A stretch of DNA of 64,000 nt from MPNP01 sp965116235 (GTDB taxonomy: Bacteria; Pseudomonadota; Alphaproteobacteria; Rhodobacterales; Rhodobacteraceae), in assembly GCA_965116235.1 (NCBI GenBank), contig OZ220496.1, forward strand, positions 1,612,001 through 1,676,000, written 5' to 3'. A model generated the notes under the pieces. That model was not told the DNA's origin and ran no database searches. It was given only the letters and a program-made list of their open reading frames with translations. Shown piece after piece: positions 18,697 to 27,481 of the stretch; the stretch's first letter is position 1; each line of letters starts with the position of its first letter. A program made the translations under genes and the position numbers.

Positions 18697-19994
18697 GACT
18701 GATTCGTCCACCATGTGTTTGCAAGTGGCCGGCTTCCGGCAAAGAGGCTGGAACCCAGTTCCTCCTCGATTCGCAGGCACTCGTTCCACTTGGCCATCCG
18801 CTCAGAGCGAGAAAATGAGCCGACTTTCAGCTGACCGCACCCAATGCCCGTGGCCAAATGGGAGATCATGGTATCTTCCGTCTCGCCGGAGCGGGCCGAA
18901 ACGATTGTTTGCCACCCACCGGCCTGAGCCGTGCGGAAAGCGTCAAGAGCCTCCGACACCGTACCGACCTGATTGACCTTGAGCAGCAGAGCATTGCAAG
19001 CACCCTCGGTCTGGGCTTTTTCAACGAGACTGCTTCTCGAAACCAGGTAGTCATCACCAACGATTTGCAACCTCGAACCAAACGCCTTGGTAAACGTGGC
19101 CATGCCTTCCTGATCGGTTTCGGCCATGGGATCCTCAATTGATACGATGGGATAGGATTCGATCCATCTACCGAGCACGTCAAGCCAGCCTTCCGGTTGA
19201 AGATGCTGCCTGTCGAGACCCAGGTGATAACGGTGATCGTGATAAAACTCGGAGGCTGCAATATCAAGTGAGATCACAATCTCATTGCCCGGCTTAAGGC
19301 CACTCGCCTCAATCGCTTCAACAAGCGTTTCCAGAGCGTCCTCGTTTCCACTGAACTCCGGCCACCAACCGCCCTCGTCAGCCACTCCGGTCAATTTGCC
19401 TCTGCTTTTCAGAATGCTTCCGGCTGCATGGTATATCTCTGCAGTCATGACAAGAGCTTCGGCAAAGCAGGATGCCCCCGGTGCCATGACCATGAAATCC
19501 TGAATGTCTATCCGGCGCGACGCGTGGGCCCCTCCGCCAAAGATTTGAACTTCTGGAAGTGGTATAATCGGCTTGGATTCGCTCATGGACGCGAAAAGCT
19601 CCCACAATCGCATTCCCTTGGTCTTTGCAATTGCATCAGCCATAGCCAATGAAACGGCGACCAGGGTATTTCCACCCAGATTCACCTTCTGTTCTGAGTC
19701 ATCCAGATCAAGAAGAAGCTGATCGATGTCCCCGAGATTATCGAGAGGGTGCTCGCAAACGTTGTCGGCAATAAGCGTTTCGACTACGTTGACTGACCTG
19801 GTAACGTCCTTGCCTTGGAGAAAATTGCCGCCATCACGCAATTCCAACGCTTCCCGTTTCCCTCTGGATGCTCCTGCGGGCGCCCGTCCCCTTCCCAACG
19901 TTCCATCAGATGTCAGAACATCGACTTCAATGGTCGGGTTGCCCCGTGAATCCCAAATGCGGCGGGCCTTGACCTCTTTTACGACATCAACCAA
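18693..19994 (-). CDS. Enolase-like protein (divergent enolase paralogue)
   Basis: Most enolase signatures are present: WDSRGNPTIEVDV, the mobile loop APAGASRG, GGGAHASRRIDIQDFM, VADEGGWWPEF (acid/base Glu), ISLDIA, IEDPMAET and GDDYL (metal ligands), LLKVNQVG (catalytic Lys) and GQLKVGSFSRSERMAK. The motif that reads SHRSGETED in true enolases is SARSGETED here, so the phosphate-contacting histidine is an alanine. The loop before GGGAHA (PEVQIF) also differs from the usual MNIINGG. A changed substrate is likely. I choose TTG 19994 because it gives the enolase N-terminus and overlaps the kinase stop, implying coupling. A longer start at 20033 is possible. Confidence 0.82.
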   Translation of the reverse strand: MVDVVKEVKARRIWDSRGNPTIEVDVLTSDGTLGRGRAPAGASRGKREALELRDGGNFLQGKDVTRSVNVVETLIADNVCEHPLDNLGDIDQLLLDLDDSEQKVNLGGNTLVAVSLAMADAIAKTKGMRLWELFASMSESKPIIPLPEVQIFGGGAHASRRIDIQDFMVMAPGASCFAEALVMTAEIYHAAGSILKSRGKLTGVADEGGWWPEFSGNEDALETLVEAIEASGLKPGNEIVISLDIAASEFYHDHRYHLGLDRQHLQPEGWLDVLGRWIESYPIVSIEDPMAETDQEGMATFTKAFGSRLQIVGDDYLVSRSSLVEKAQTEGACNALLLKVNQVGTVSEALDAFRTAQAGGWQTIVSARSGETEDTMISHLATGIGCGQLKVGSFSRSERMAKWNECLRIEEELGSSLFAGSRPLANTWWTNQS

Positions 19995-21012
19995 ACGACC
20001 CGACCTCGGCAATGCCTTCAAACATGTCTTCAAGCAGGTGTTTTGATGAGTTTTGGGATGTCCGGATGGACGGAATAGCGATTGTTCTGACCTGCCCTTG
20101 CTGTGCTGAATCCAGATATTCTACCGGTGACTTGCCGTCAACTCGTGCCAGTGCCAACAGAGGCAGGTACGTCGCCACTCGTTCATCAAGCGCTTGAGGG
20201 GATTCCCATTCCACAAACGCGAGATATGTCTGCAAAAAGACCGAGGCTGTCTCAAGAAACGGCAGTTTGTTCAGCGGAGAGAATATGGCTTTGAGAAAAA
20301 AGTGGTTCAGGCAAAAGGCGACGTCAAAGGCCGGATCGCCCATTGAGGCACATTCAGCATCAATCAGGATTGCACGGTTCTCCTTGACCATAACATTTTT
20401 GGGGGACACATCGCCATGAACCAAAGTTGCCGATGCATCAGCAAGCACTTTTGCCGCATCCAGAAAGTGGTGCTGAAGGTCTGGGTGCCGAAGGCCGGTA
20501 TAATTGATGTACGGATCAATGCGCATGTGAAAAAATACATCCTTGGTATCGAATTTTCCGGCATCAAAGTCGTCGCGGCTGGCTATCGCCTGAATTCGGC
20601 CCAGCGATTCAGCTACCTGACGAGCAATTGATGGATCAGGGGGCTCCTTCAACAGCCTTTGTTTCCACATATAGCAGCTGTCACCGCCAACATACTCCAT
20701 GGCGAAGCCTCCATACGCATCCGAAAAGCCGTACATTTGGGGCGTATTTTCGGGGATGGCTCGCTCGGCCACCCGAAGCCATTCATATTCGGACTTGCTG
20801 CGATGGATGGGGGCAAACCAATCCACCTTTACGCGTAATTTGGGAAGGGCAAACTTGACACAAAACTGTCCTTTTGCAGTGTCCACGACAAGCACATCGG
20901 ACGCAATGCCACCAGAGAGTGATTTGAAACCGGTGACCTGATCAGGCCGGTCAATGATTTCCAGATCCGTGAGAAGCCCCACCAGTCGGTCGTTCAGGTT
21001 CTTTGTCTCCAT
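19987..21012 (-). CDS. APH-family small-molecule phosphotransferase
   Basis: The 341-residue protein has the aminoglycoside phosphotransferase/choline kinase fold. VTGFKSLSGGIASDVLVVDT is the nucleotide loop, CVKFALPKL carries the ATP lysine, LVHGDVSPKNVMV is the catalytic loop and LIDAECASMGDPAFDVA binds metal. Members phosphorylate a hydroxyl on antibiotics, choline, sugars or homoserine-like compounds. Its stop overlaps the start of the enolase-like gene, so the two are almost certainly an operon and probably act in sequence: phosphorylation, then elimination of water. A catabolic role is more likely than drug resistance. ATG 21012 is preferred over an upstream TTG at 21018. Confidence 0.85.
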   Translation of the reverse strand: METKNLNDRLVGLLTDLEIIDRPDQVTGFKSLSGGIASDVLVVDTAKGQFCVKFALPKLRVKVDWFAPIHRSKSEYEWLRVAERAIPENTPQMYGFSDAYGGFAMEYVGGDSCYMWKQRLLKEPPDPSIARQVAESLGRIQAIASRDDFDAGKFDTKDVFFHMRIDPYINYTGLRHPDLQHHFLDAAKVLADASATLVHGDVSPKNVMVKENRAILIDAECASMGDPAFDVAFCLNHFFLKAIFSPLNKLPFLETASVFLQTYLAFVEWESPQALDERVATYLPLLALARVDGKSPVEYLDSAQQGQVRTIAIPSIRTSQNSSKHLLEDMFEGIAEVGSFG

Positions 21013-21352
21013 GATCAAACGTTCAAGAGTCGAATTCGGCAGTATTCCAGATCAAGTTCTGACTGTACAAAATTTGAGTTTTATACCATTACCATGACTA
21101 CTCAATCCTTGCATGAAATACAGAAGATACACGATCAATCCTGTAAGCGGGGTAGGAAACCGATTTCGAAGTGCCCTTGGAGCGAGTACTCCCACTCCCT
21201 TGATTTTCACGCGCGGAATTCAATGAATTCAAACTGGAACAATGCCGGACACATGACTGCGTCTTCGCCTGAATACGGTTTGCACTTACACTCTCGATTT
21301 ATCCGGGATGAGTTTCTGTCTTGGTCAGTGATTCCTTGGCGGTGTTAAAGGG
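21013..21352. other. Intergenic region, no gene seen
   Basis: About 340 bases between the kinase gene and the broken ATPase gene. I see no coding sequence, RNA or strong repeat here. It presumably holds the promoter for the kinase/enolase-like pair. Confidence 0.4.
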
Positions 21353-22611
21353 CTATGACACCCCTGTCACCTCGATCATGTAATCCATGAGCGAGGGAAT
21401 GCCTGGCTCCCATGGGCCCGGCTCGCGGCCCTCGCAAATGTACCCCTTGTGTCGAAGAAACGTTTCCCGGTCCTTGGCCTGCAAAGGGTCCATGGCATCG
21501 AGAAGGTTCTCCAGCTGCACCCCGGTCATGACATTGTCGTGAGACTTGAAGGCCAGAGCAATATCACGGGCTAAGGTGCGGTCATCGACACTATGAAACT
21601 CTGTACGGAGTTCTTCGTAATAGAGTCGACGAGGATTCTGGGCGGCGGTTATGGCCACCCGATATTCCGCCCGATCGAAATGGCCTGTGCCGCCTTGCAT
21701 GACCGCATCAAACCCTTCGTGTCCATAGAGTTGCAGAAAGAACGGAAAGTAGTCTGCCGCGGCCGCCAAGTCGGCCACGGCACTGGGGTCGCAGGTCAGA
21801 CCCGCTTCGAGCATCGGTTGCTCAATGACGTCAACAGCAGCCTCCGGTTCCAGACAACCGATGTTCAGTCTGTGGCCCCGGCTCCAGAAGCTAGCTCCGG
21901 CCGCCCGCAACCGATCAGTCAGATCTGGTGTTCCGGCCAAGGCAAGAGCCACCGGCATGCACTCGCCGGCGTCTTGCACCGCATTGAGCAGTATGCGCAG
22001 AGCACCCGGCTTCACCATGTGAGCCTCATCGAGGGTGATCAGCACCGGACCATCAAGCCGAAGCAGTGACTCACCGGCACTGCGGTCCGGTACGGGTGGC
22101 AGTGTCATGGTGATCGAGCCCAATCCAGCCGATAGTCGAGCCTCCGTAGGTTTCATGGACTGAATGTGGTGCAAGAGTATCGAGTTCTGGACACGAGACC
22201 GCCGAACCCAGTCTTGAACCCGAATCCATAAGGTCGTCAGATTGGTGGTTTCGCCCGTTTTGGGTGGGTCAGTGCTCGTCAGTCTTTCACCTGTCAGCTC
22301 AACCCGCGGAACGAATAGATCGTGTCGCATGCCTTCTTCCGTCTCGACTCGATCGGCTGTTAGCCGGATCAGAATGTCAGGCTGCGGACGTTGACGAACC
22401 TGATTGCGCAAGGTGTTCAACTGTACGGTCTTGCCGGTGCCGCGCGATCTATATAGATAAAGAAAATCGGGACCAATGTCAGTGGTCAAGCCATCCGTAG
22501 ATTTCAGATTGCAGAGTACCTCATTAAGAACTCTGTTCACATGGGGCCGACGACCGAGGAACGGGGCAGCTTGGCAATGCCGGTAACGAAGGGATTCTTG
22601 CGGATGGTCAT
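21353..22611 (-). pseudogene. Family B AAA-type ATPase, broken copy
   Basis: This is a close relative of the intact ATPase at 38732-40033. From ATG 22611 it begins NPFVTGIAKLP. A single-base deletion in a C run (22563-22566) then shifts the frame, which resumes as PFLGRRPHVNRVLNEV and stays open to 21353. The Walker A reads YRSRGTGKT where the intact copy has YGPRGTGKT, so the first glycine is lost. Walker B (VLITLDEAHM), LAGTPDL and the C-terminal IPSLMDYMIE are preserved. Both lesions suggest it is inactive, unless translation starts at an internal GTG (22540). It is divergent from the broken ankyrin-ATPase gene. Confidence 0.75.
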
Positions 22612-22644
22612 GTTGGGTCTTTGAATGTCTGCTGTCAGCAACCG

Positions 22645-22673
22645 ATGATAAATCATCTCAATACCCATGTCAA
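22645..22673 (-). promoter_or_regulatory. Sigma-70 type promoter of the broken family B gene
   Basis: On the minus strand TTGACA (22673-22668) and TATCAT (22650-22645) are separated by 17 bases, 34 bases upstream of the ATG at 22611. The match to the consensus is good. The intact family B copy has an equivalent site. Confidence 0.55.
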
Positions 22674-22873
22674 TGCTCGGTCGTCTCTCCGTTTGAATTG
22701 CCGAACCTTATGGATTGCCGTTGTGTTGGTGGGCTTGTTCGTACAAAAGAGAATTTTAAACTGAGGCACTGCCGGCGGTTTTAATCGCGGCACCATTGGA
22801 ATCCTTGATTGGTGTTGTTCGGTTTTACACCCGATCATCATCTGGAACAGATACCAAACGAGGCCTTTTTGCA

Positions 22874-22902
22874 TTGACCCAAAGCGAGACAAAACTTATA
22901 TG
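22874..22902 (+). promoter_or_regulatory. Sigma-70 type promoter of the broken ankyrin-ATPase gene
   Basis: TTGACC at 22874-22879 and TATATG at 22897-22902 are separated by 17 bases, about 30 bases before the ATG at 22932. It diverges from the family B promoter about 200 bases away. Confidence 0.5.
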
Positions 22903-22931
22903 AAGCAACGCAATGAAGCAGGCTCTCGCTC

Positions 22932-24797
22932 ATGCATAAAACGTCATCGCGTCGCTCTTTCGATACCAGAGGCCTCGACGATTTCATTGGGACGATGATC
23001 GCATCATCAATCCTCTCTTCGTCGGGCGCGAAGACATTATCGCTCGGGTGAAGAAGCGGGCTCAGCGAGTCAATGACCGACGCAAGACAAAGACTAAAGG
23101 GCATCCGGCCGAAGGGCTGATGCAACTGATCCAGGGACCGCCCGGAGTGGGCAAGACGTCCATTCTGCGTGAGATCGAACATCGCTGCATTCAAGATCTG
23201 AAGAGTGATGACAGGCTGTCGAAGGCGCGTGCTATACCCATTGTTGTCAGCGACTCGAAACGTTTGTCAATCGAACATGTGCATCGATGCCTGCAGCAAG
23301 GTGCTCAGAATGTAATAGATCGCGTTGGTCATGGCGAGGCAAGAGAGGTATTGCGAGACGTTCTGTCATTCGTACAGGATGTCACCATTTTCGGTGTTCG
23401 TTGCGGACGCCCGACGGCCGATGCGAGCGGCCGCCTCCGCCTGCCGAAGGATTGCACCATTCTGCTCAGGATCGATGAAATTCAGGCCGTGCCCGACGGC
23501 CGATGCGAGCGGCCGCCTCCGCCTGCCGAAGGATTGCACCATTCTGCTCAGGATCGATGAAATTCAGGCCGTGCCCGACGACCCTAAGGGAGCGGCCGCC
23601 GAAGCGCTGCAGCTTCTTGAGAGCGGTAGCAACGGTCAGCCCATCATGCCCGTCCTCGCTGGTCTGTCCAATAGCCGCACAGTCCTATATGATCTCGGTC
23701 TCTCGCGTATCGGCAGGCGGGCCACACGTCCAATCCCGCCACTCACCAAGGCCGAAGTTGCACACGCCCTGCAACTTTTTGTTGCGCACTTCGGCCTCGA
23801 TGCCACTCCCGTTTTGCAGAAATGCTGGGCCCGTACTCTCTATCGCTGGTCCAAGGGCTGGCCCAAGCACCTGCAAAACGGCCTGATCGTCCTTGGAGAC
23901 GCTCTACTTGCCACCGACGGCGACCTCACCAAGGTCGATCCAATGGCTACCCAGAGGGAGGCAATCGCCCATCGCATTGACTATTACCAGACTCGCTTCG
24001 GCCCTTTGCGCGATGAGCCGACCTTTATTGGTCAAGCCATGGCTCAGCTTGGGTACAACCCTGTGCTGCGCCGCGCCATCAACATCGCCATTCGTACCAC
24101 CATGCAAAAAGGCGACTGGGATGACATCGAACCGCCACTCTTCATTGACATGTTGCGCCGGGGACTCGTCGATGAAATCACTACGCCCACCAACGATATG
24201 GCTTATCGATGTCCCATCCCATCCTTGCGCTCCTTTGCTGATATCTATACAGGCAAACCTCTGCATCGGGCCGCGCTAAACGGTCACGCCAGCTATGTGG
24301 ATGAAGCGATTGCCAACGGCACAGACCCGGATGTACGGGACGAATGGGGGCGGACACCCCCTCATCTCGCAGCCCAGGAAAGCTGGCCCGCGAGCATCAC
24401 TATGCTCCTTGATCACGGCGCGGAGCTTGAGTGTGTCGATCAGTGGGGGCGCACCGCCTTGCATGTGGCCGCATACGAGAATGCCGAGGAGGGACCAACT
24501 GCTCTGCTCGAAGCTGGGGCATCCGTGCATGCAATCGACGCTGCGGGCGAAACACCCCTGCATCAAGTCGCCCGCGTGGACAGTGAACAGGCAGTTCGAA
24601 TGTTGCTCGAAGCCAAGGCCAATCCAAACGTTCGCAACCGAGTCGGGAAGACGTCGAGCGAGGTGGCACTCCCCAATAGTGCCAGCCAGTGTATATTGGC
24701 AGCAGTCACTCACGGGTCTGGACCCAAGGATCCAAGTATGCAAGCCAAATCGGGAACCGAACAGGACATTCATACGGGTCGCTCTCGCTCGGCTTGA
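22932..24797 (+). pseudogene. Family A ankyrin-repeat ATPase, broken copy
   Basis: This copy parallels the intact gene at 25148-26881. It starts MHKTSSRRSFDTRGLDDFIG, shifts frame near 22987 (a one-base loss) and continues DRIINPLFVGRED and LMQLIQGPPGVGKTS (Walker A). An 82-base tandem duplication at 23409-23572 then breaks the frame again. Removing one repeat restores CTILLRIDEIQAVP (Walker B) running into SNGQPIMPVLAGLSNS. The rest is open: WARTLYRWSKGWPKHLQNGL, CPIPSLRSF, then about four ankyrin repeats (for example GRTALHVAAYENAEEGPTAL). Two independent lesions make a full-length product impossible. The C-terminal 490-residue frame from 23325 lacks the P-loop. Confidence 0.8.
23409..23572 (+). 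repeat. 82-bp perfect tandem duplication inside the broken ankyrin-ATPase gene
   Basis: Bases 23409-23490 are repeated without gap at 23491-23572; both copies start GCCCGACGGCCGATGCGAGC. The unit length of 82 is not a multiple of three, so the duplication shifts the reading frame. It covers the Walker B region. The copies look identical, so the event is recent or the tract is unstable. Confidence 0.9.
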
Positions 24798-24836
24798 CAG
24801 CTATCGAACAGGAAAAGAGGCCAGTCGCAATAAAAT

Positions 24837-24860
24837 GGGGCTTATACCGTCGACTTGAAA
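24837..24860 (+). repeat. Lone element end resembling the MITE terminus
   Basis: The segment starts GGGGCTTATA and ends ACTTGAAA, matching 19 of 24 positions of the MITE terminal repeat at 42861-42884. No partner end or target duplication was found nearby. It lies 40 bases after the broken ankyrin-ATPase gene, in a 350-base stretch that otherwise holds only the next gene promoter. Confidence 0.45.
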
Positions 24861-25076
24861 TCCGAGTCGTAAACACTTGGATACCATGCTGATGGATTGT
24901 ACACCATGGAGTAGAGCGAAATGGCCACGCACCCTCTTGACCGGACCGGTGCCACCATGAAGCGAATTTTGGGCCGTGTCTTAGCTGGAATGAATTTCAC
25001 CTTGCAAGGCCCCACAGGGTCCGGATTCACAGCCGGTCGAATGGCAAGCTGAGACATGGCCGGATGAGCGTATGGC

Positions 25077-25105
25077 TTGACATGGATGGTCTGGATCATT
25101 ACACT
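25077..25105 (+). promoter_or_regulatory. Sigma-70 type promoter of the intact ankyrin-ATPase gene
   Basis: TTGACA at 25077-25082 and TACACT at 25100-25105 are separated by 17 bases. The start codon is 43 bases downstream, preceded by an AAGGAG site near 25135. Confidence 0.55.
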
Positions 25106-25147
25106 CTGACACGCCGACGGGCCGGGCGAGCAAGGAGCTAGTGGACA

Positions 25148-26881
25148 ATGAACGAGAACAGCGATGCCAAGCCCTTTGATTACCAGGGGCTGCACGACTT
25201 CATCGTGGCCCGCGACCGCATACTCAACCCGGTCTTTGTCGGGCGCGAGGATGCCATTGAGCGCATCGACGACTGTCTGGAACTGATCCGGACGCGTCGC
25301 CATGAACCCGGGACCGGTACGCCTTCAGCCAAGGGGCTGATGCAACTCATTCAGGGACCACCGGGCGTCGGCAAGACCTCGCTGCTGGACACGATGACCG
25401 ATCGATATATTGACCGGCTTGCGGATGGAGGGATTCCGCACAAGGTTATTCCCATCGTTATCAGCAACACGAGGACACTGTCGGTCGATCATGTCAATCG
25501 GGAGATGCAAAACGGCATGATCCGCGTTTTGGACCGGATCGGCAACGAGGACGTGCGCGTGTTTGTCCGCAAGCTGTTTAGCATTGTCCGCGACATTGAT
25601 TTCTTTGGTCTTCGCCTTGGTCGGTCCGACACAAGAGAAGCCTCATTGCCTCGCCTGCCGAAGAATTGCACCATTCTGCTCATGATCGACGAGATCCAGA
25701 CGGCAACGAGTGACTTGGATGCCGCCGCCGCCGTCCTGCAACATCTGGAAGCGGGCAGCAACGGCCAGGCCATTATGCCGGTGCTGGCCGGCTTGGCCAA
25801 CAGCAGCGACCATCTGGAGCGGCTCGGGCTGTCGCGGCAAGCGGACGATTCCATTACGTACCTGAAACCGCTGCTGCCTTCCGAGATTGTCGCCGCCACG
25901 CACCGCTTCATCACGGCGTTTGGCATTCAGTCCATGCCTGCCACCCGACAACTGTGGGCACGGACGCTCTGGCGCTGGTCCAAAGGCTGGCCCAAGCATC
26001 TGCAAAACGGGTTGAGCGTGCTGGCCACACAGTTGCTCAATACGCAAGGCGATCTGGTCGCTGTTGATCTCATGACGGCCCAAAGGATGGAGCGGGCCAA
26101 GCGTATCCAGTATTACTGGACTCGCTTCGGCGACGAGCAACGGCGAAACCCGGCCTTGCTTGGCAACGTCATGGCACGCCTCGGACGTGATCCCGTCAGT
26201 GCCAGGAGGGTTGAGGCGGCCATTCGAGACACCATGCAAATGGGGGTGTGGGATGACACACCGGCACCGGAATGGGACGATATGCTCCGGCGGGGTCTCA
26301 TCGACATCGAGCGGATTCAGGCCCGGGGCTCCACATATGCATGCCCAATCCCCTCCTTGCACTCCTTTGCTGTGACATGCACTGGCCCGCCCTTGCATGC
26401 CGCGGTGCTGGACAGCGACATTGACGCCATTGCGAATGGCACTGATGCCGACATCAATGTCAATGGGCAAGACGCTTGGGCGCGCACGGCCCTGCACATT
26501 GCGGCCCAAGAGGATTGTCCGGACATGGTCGTCGCATTGCTCGGCGCGGGGGCATCCATCGAGGCAGCGGATCAATGGGGGCAGACATCCCTCCATCATG
26601 CCGCTCATGAAAATGCCGAGCACGCGCTGATGGCCCTATTGAACCACGGAGCCAATGTCCATGCATGCGATCAGCGAGGCGAGACACCCCTTCATCATGC
26701 CGCCAGGACCGACAGCGCTTACGCCTTGCAACAGCTTTTAGACGCCCATACCAATCCGCGAGCGAGAAACCGGTTCGGGAAGACCGCCCGTGATCTGGCA
26801 CCTCCCAGCAGCAACAGCCGCCGTCTCCTAGATGGCATAGCGCCGGACGAGGACGGTTCCGGAGGGATGGACGAATCCTGA
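25148..26881 (+). CDS. Family A ATPase with C-terminal ankyrin repeats, intact copy
   Basis: The 577-residue protein is of no family I recognise. Residues 28-45 (NPVFVGREDAIERI) and Walker A GPPGVGKTS at 70-78 open an AAA/STAND-like ATPase. Walker B is TILLMIDEI near 175-183, followed by a sensor-like VLAGLANSS near 212. A conserved WARTLWRWSKGWPKHLQNGL lies at 270-289. A winged-helix-like stretch (WDDMLRRGLID) leads to CPIPSLHSF at 399. From about 413 to 545 there are four ankyrin repeats (TALHIAAQEDCPDMVVALL, SLHHAAHENAEHALMALLNH). There is no signal peptide or membrane segment. Such a layout suggests ATP-driven assembly or switching with the ankyrin part as sensor or partner-binding arm, but this is inference. 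Confidence 0.8.
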   Translation: MNENSDAKPFDYQGLHDFIVARDRILNPVFVGREDAIERIDDCLELIRTRRHEPGTGTPSAKGLMQLIQGPPGVGKTSLLDTMTDRYIDRLADGGIPHKVIPIVISNTRTLSVDHVNREMQNGMIRVLDRIGNEDVRVFVRKLFSIVRDIDFFGLRLGRSDTREASLPRLPKNCTILLMIDEIQTATSDLDAAAAVLQHLEAGSNGQAIMPVLAGLANSSDHLERLGLSRQADDSITYLKPLLPSEIVAATHRFITAFGIQSMPATRQLWARTLWRWSKGWPKHLQNGLSVLATQLLNTQGDLVAVDLMTAQRMERAKRIQYYWTRFGDEQRRNPALLGNVMARLGRDPVSARRVEAAIRDTMQMGVWDDTPAPEWDDMLRRGLIDIERIQARGSTYACPIPSLHSFAVTCTGPPLHAAVLDSDIDAIANGTDADINVNGQDAWARTALHIAAQEDCPDMVVALLGAGASIEAADQWGQTSLHHAAHENAEHALMALLNHGANVHACDQRGETPLHHAARTDSAYALQQLLDAHTNPRARNRFGKTARDLAPPSSNSRRLLDGIAPDEDGSGGMDES

Positions 26882-27368
26882 TTTCCGGCCAGGTTTGTGG
26901 CACGACACGGCGCCTGTCAATTAAGCTGGAAACTACTGCTTGAAATATGTTTTTGATCCGGGCGAGTTCGTCCGCTTGGCCAGCAAGAATTTTTGACCAG
27001 GCAGCAGATTCATTAGCACCGCCACTCTTTCCCAAGAAAGGGGTGTGGACATTTTGTTGTTCATGCCACTGTAGCCTGCTATATTGCCAGTTGAGAAAGT
27101 CGGTGGACGTATGGTTTGTCAGGCATCATCTTCGGGCCAGCATGGCAATGGCCCAACCGTTGGCCAGTGACATCCCGAGAACTCAAACACTTCAGATACG
27201 CCACCGCATCAGTATGAGGGATGGCCGAACCACGCAACTGTTCCAATATCATGGCATGATCCTTTGCTCAATAACCCCATAGTCTCGAGTGATGGCTTCG
27301 TTCCAACTGTTTCAGGCATGCGGCATTCGTTGAATCGCAGAGTGCAGAATTGCAAACAAAAATACGTC
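26882..27368. other. Intergenic region, no gene seen
   Basis: About 490 bases after the ankyrin-ATPase gene contain no convincing gene or terminator. The next feature is the C-tract promoter of the TorT-like operon. Confidence 0.4.
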
Positions 27369-27400
27369 TTGCACCCCCCCCCAAGAAAAAGTGGTATAAT
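27369..27400 (+). promoter_or_regulatory. Promoter of the TorT-like operon with a C9 tract in its spacer
   Basis: TTGCAC at 27369-27374 and a perfect TATAAT at 27395-27400 are separated by 20 bases, longer than the optimal 17. The spacer is built around nine consecutive C (27374-27382). Loss of two or three C would bring the elements to 17-18 bases. The layout mirrors known phase-variable promoters with poly-C or poly-G spacers. The expected transcript starts about 75 bases before the ATG. Confidence 0.5.
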
Positions 27401-27481
27401 TGCCATGTTTTAACTCGTCCGAGCAGGCGAAACCTTTTGGAGGGACCAGTGTTCGGATTACATTGAGAACGGGAGGAAAAA

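Noticed and set aside
18693..19994. Housekeeping enolase
   Set aside because: The loss of the conserved histidine in the SGETED motif and altered loops make a specialised paralogue more likely.
25643..26623. 326-codon minus-strand frame opposite the ankyrin-ATPase
   Set aside because: Antisense shadow; no motifs and no start signal.
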